A stretch of 64,000 bases of DNA from Buchnera aphidicola (Periphyllus testudinaceus) (GTDB lineage Bacteria > Pseudomonadota > Gammaproteobacteria > Enterobacterales > Enterobacteriaceae): contig NZ_OZ060380.1 of NCBI RefSeq assembly GCF_964059035.1, forward strand, positions 394,469 to 458,468, written 5' to 3'. Within the stretch, counting starts at the first letter, position 1. Every line of letters starts with the position of its first letter. The notes below the pieces were generated by a model. It saw only the letters and a list, made by a program, of their open reading frames with translations, was not told where the DNA came from and ran no database searches. Positions 61,937-64,000 of the stretch are shown one piece after another. The position numbers and the translations under genes were made by a program.

Positions 61937-63310
61937 TTATTTATTTAATATAAAAGGATTTTTACTATTTTTAAATTGTAGTAAAAGAGGAATTCCAAAA
62001 ATATTTAATTTAGATTGAAAAAAATTATTTAAATATTTTTTATATGAAATAGATAAATCATTTAATTTATTTCCATGTATAACAATAATTGGTGGATTTA
62101 TTCCACCAGAATGCGCATATTTTAATTTAGCTCTATTTTTATTATATGAACAAATAGAAGGTTTTTGTTTATTTACAGCTTCTTTTAAAACTTTTGTTAA
62201 AAATGAACTATTAAATTTTTTTGTAGTTAATAAATACATTTTTTTAATTAATTTTAAAAGCATTATTCTTATTTTTTTTTTAAAAAGAAAAGACAAAAAA
62301 TTACATTGTATATTTTTTATAAATCGAAAACGAAAATAAAAAGTTTTTTTAAAAATAATTTTTTCTGATTTATTTAATAAATCCCATTTATTAACTAAAA
62401 CAATCATAGAGCATCCATTTTTAAAAATTAGATTTGATAAAATTAAATCTTGATTAGAAATAATTTTTTCAGTAGCGTCTATCACTAATAATGTTATATC
62501 TACTTTTTTTAAAGTTTTTAATGTTTTTTTAATAAATTCTTTTTCAATAAAATTTTTTATTTTAGATTTTTTTCTAATTCCTGGTGTATCAAAAAAATTA
62601 TATTTTATATTATTATCAAATGTAGATACTAAAATAGTATCTTGAGTAGTACCAGAAATATTTGAAGTAATTAATCTTGAATTATCTTTAATTAATCGAT
62701 TAATTAACGTAGATTTTCCTGAATTTGGTCTTCCAATTACAGATATTTTAATAATATTTTTAAATTTTTTTATTTTTTTTTGATTATTTTCTAAATTATA
62801 TTTTAATATAGAATCTTTTTTTATAAATTTAATTAATTTTTTTTTTAAAAAATTAATATCATTTAAATTAATAGCAGATATTTTATAAATTTTTTTAAAT
62901 CCAAATTTATATAATTCAATTAAAAGAAAATCATCTATTTTTTTATTAAATTCATTAATTATTACAATAACTTTTTTATTTAATTTTCTAATTTTTTGAC
63001 TAATTTTATAATTTAAATTATTAAATCCATGTATTGAACTTATTATAAAAAATACTATATCTGATTCTTGTATAGATAAGTTAATTTGAAATAAAATTTT
63101 TTCTTTAAGTATTTTTTTATTTAAAAAAAAACCTGCAGTATCTATTAAATTAATATAATAATTATTTAATAAAAAAAAACTTTTTTGTCGATCACGTGTA
63201 ATTCCTTTATATTTTTTTAAAACTAAAGATTTTTTTTTTTTAATTAAATTATTAAATATTGTAGATTTTCCTACATTTTGGCAACCAATAAGAGAAATTG
63301 TTAAAGTCAT
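61937..63310 (-). CDS. der: Ribosome-assembly GTPase Der (EngA), first G domain degenerate
   Basis: A 457-residue protein with two tandem G domains and a C-terminal KH-like domain (E. coli 490). Domain 1: G1 GCQNVGKSTIFN, G3 DTAGF, but G4 is NEFN (residues 119-122) instead of NKxD. Domain 2: G1 GRPNSGKSTLINRL, G3 DTPGIRKK, G4 VNKWDL. The C-terminus has HSGGINPPIIVIHGN and FGIPL. It works in 50S assembly. bamB, its E. coli neighbour, is absent; yfgM lies 61 bp upstream. Confidence 0.94.
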   Translation of the reverse strand: MTLTISLIGCQNVGKSTIFNNLIKKKKSLVLKKYKGITRDRQKSFFLLNNYYINLIDTAGFFLNKKILKEKILFQINLSIQESDIVFFIISSIHGFNNLNYKISQKIRKLNKKVIVIINEFNKKIDDFLLIELYKFGFKKIYKISAINLNDINFLKKKLIKFIKKDSILKYNLENNQKKIKKFKNIIKISVIGRPNSGKSTLINRLIKDNSRLITSNISGTTQDTILVSTFDNNIKYNFFDTPGIRKKSKIKNFIEKEFIKKTLKTLKKVDITLLVIDATEKIISNQDLILSNLIFKNGCSMIVLVNKWDLLNKSEKIIFKKTFYFRFRFIKNIQCNFLSFLFKKKIRIMLLKLIKKMYLLTTKKFNSSFLTKVLKEAVNKQKPSICSYNKNRAKLKYAHSGGINPPIIVIHGNKLNDLSISYKKYLNNFFQSKLNIFGIPLLLQFKNSKNPFILNK

Positions 63311-63371
63311 TAATAGAACCTAATTTATTATTAAGATTATATAAATTTTTAAAAATAGATTTTTTAAAAAT

Positions 63372-63896
63372 TTAATAAAAAAAATTTTTAAAAATTGGAT
63401 TTTTTACCCAATAAAAAAAATATTTTTTATGAGATAATTTATTTTTAAAAATATTTTTACTATATAATTTAGAAAAATTAATCCATGGATAATCTTTTAT
63501 TTTTTTTAAGTTTTCAAAGGCTAAATTATCTTTTTTTAAAAAAAATTGCATTCTAGAAATTCGAAAATATAAAATATTATTTATAAAATTATTTTTTGTA
63601 AGAACTTTATTATTTTTAAAATATTTTACTATATATAGTATATCATTTTTTTTTAAATGTTTATGTGTATATTTTAATAAAGATAAAAATTTATAAGTTC
63701 CTTTTTGTTTTTTAAAAAATATTTGTAATTTTTTTTTACTAGCATAGTCTATATAATTTTTATAAGTAATAAAATCTATTTTTTTTTTATTACAAACAAT
63801 ATTTTTTTTTAAAAAAAATAAAGATATTAAAAAAAATAAAAAAAGAAAAAAAATAAAAAAAAAGAACTTATAATTTTTGATTTTTTTAAAATTCAT
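63372..63896 (-). CDS. yfgM: YfgM-like membrane protein
   Basis: A 174-residue protein with one N-terminal transmembrane segment (about residues 11-30, Phe/Leu-rich) and a lysine-rich soluble part with helical repeats, such as FLSLLKYTHKHLKKNDI and FENLKKIKDYPWI. It is assigned to YfgM (E. coli 206, periplasmic TPR partner of PpiD at SecYEG) mainly by position upstream of der and by topology; sequence similarity by eye is low. Its true start is ATG at 63896. The upstream hisS of E. coli is not adjacent; 63897-64000 shows no gene. Confidence 0.7.
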   Translation of the reverse strand: MNFKKIKNYKFFFFIFFLFLFFLISLFFLKKNIVCNKKKIDFITYKNYIDYASKKKLQIFFKKQKGTYKFLSLLKYTHKHLKKNDILYIVKYFKNNKVLTKNNFINNILYFRISRMQFFLKKDNLAFENLKKIKDYPWINFSKLYSKNIFKNKLSHKKYFFYWVKNPIFKNFFY

Positions 63897-64000
63897 AGAA
63901 AATTTAAAAACCTGAATAAATTAAAATTTTTTATATAATAAATATATATGTTTTATTTTTTAAATCAATAGTTTATTAAAAAAAATATTTTAAGAACATT

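Noticed and set aside
1..64000. CRISPR arrays, insertion sequences, prophage, restriction or toxin genes
   Set aside because: No spaced direct repeats with unique spacers, no transposase or integrase motifs, and every substantial frame is a housekeeping gene apart from the orphan.

Overview
The window is a continuous piece of a very AT-rich, strongly reduced gammaproteobacterial chromosome. Gene content, gene order and protein sequences match Buchnera aphidicola, the obligate aphid endosymbiont: nearly every gene is a recognisable E. coli orthologue, there are no phage or IS genes, neighbours that are far apart in E. coli are abutted by deletion, A/T homopolymers are abundant inside genes, and one long orphan protein lies between fpr and rsmJ, where Buchnera genomes carry lineage-specific 'yba' genes. 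The aphid host cannot be named from the sequence.

Layout. 1-8.3 kb: the spc operon (from rpsE, cut by the window edge, back to rplN) and the complete S10 operon (rpsQ to rpsJ), minus strand, with a hairpin at their junction. 8.6-14 kb: tuf, fusA, rpsG, rpsL and tusBCD, minus strand. 14.2-24.9 kb: tsgA-type transporter, trpS, rpe, aroB, aroK, tRNA-Ser, deoD, deoB, prfC, ansA, nfuA. 25-35 kb: bioH, ssb, dusA, dnaB, yqgE, ruvX, hemW, trmB, mutY, yggX, sbcB. 35.2-45 kb: tRNA-Asn, tRNA-Ile(CAU), dut, rplI-rpsR-rpsF, a shortened rnr, purA, miaA, pgi, orn, tRNA-Gly, rpmE. 45.3-52.9 kb: hslVU, fpr, the orphan gene, rsmJ, a ynfM-type transporter, dapF, cyaY. 53-59 kb: tRNA-Pro/His/Arg, rho, trxA, ilvC, ilvD, tRNA-Trp. 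59.3-64 kb: iscS, iscU, hscB, fdx, der, yfgM.

How it fits together. The window supplies translation (ribosomal proteins, elongation factors, release factor 3, tRNA modification by TusBCD, MiaA, DusA and TrmB), a minimal replication and repair set (DnaB, SSB, MutY, ExoI, Dut), Fe-S assembly (IscS, IscU, HscB, Fdx, NfuA, CyaY, YggX), and steps toward nutrients for the host (AroB and AroK to aromatics, DapF to lysine, IlvC and IlvD to branched-chain amino acids). Missing partners are as informative as what is present: no hscA or iscA in the isc cluster, no ilvA/ilvE/rep around ilvDC, no gshB after dnaB, no bio genes beside bioH, and an RNase R without its N-terminal domains.

The most noteworthy items are the orphan protein at 48264-49301, active-site substitutions in RuvX, MiaA and Der, the truncated RNase R, the HscB without an adjacent HscA, and a set of non-ATG start codons that nearly all carry a strong Shine-Dalgarno sequence. 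I found no new multi-gene defence, secretion or biosynthetic system.
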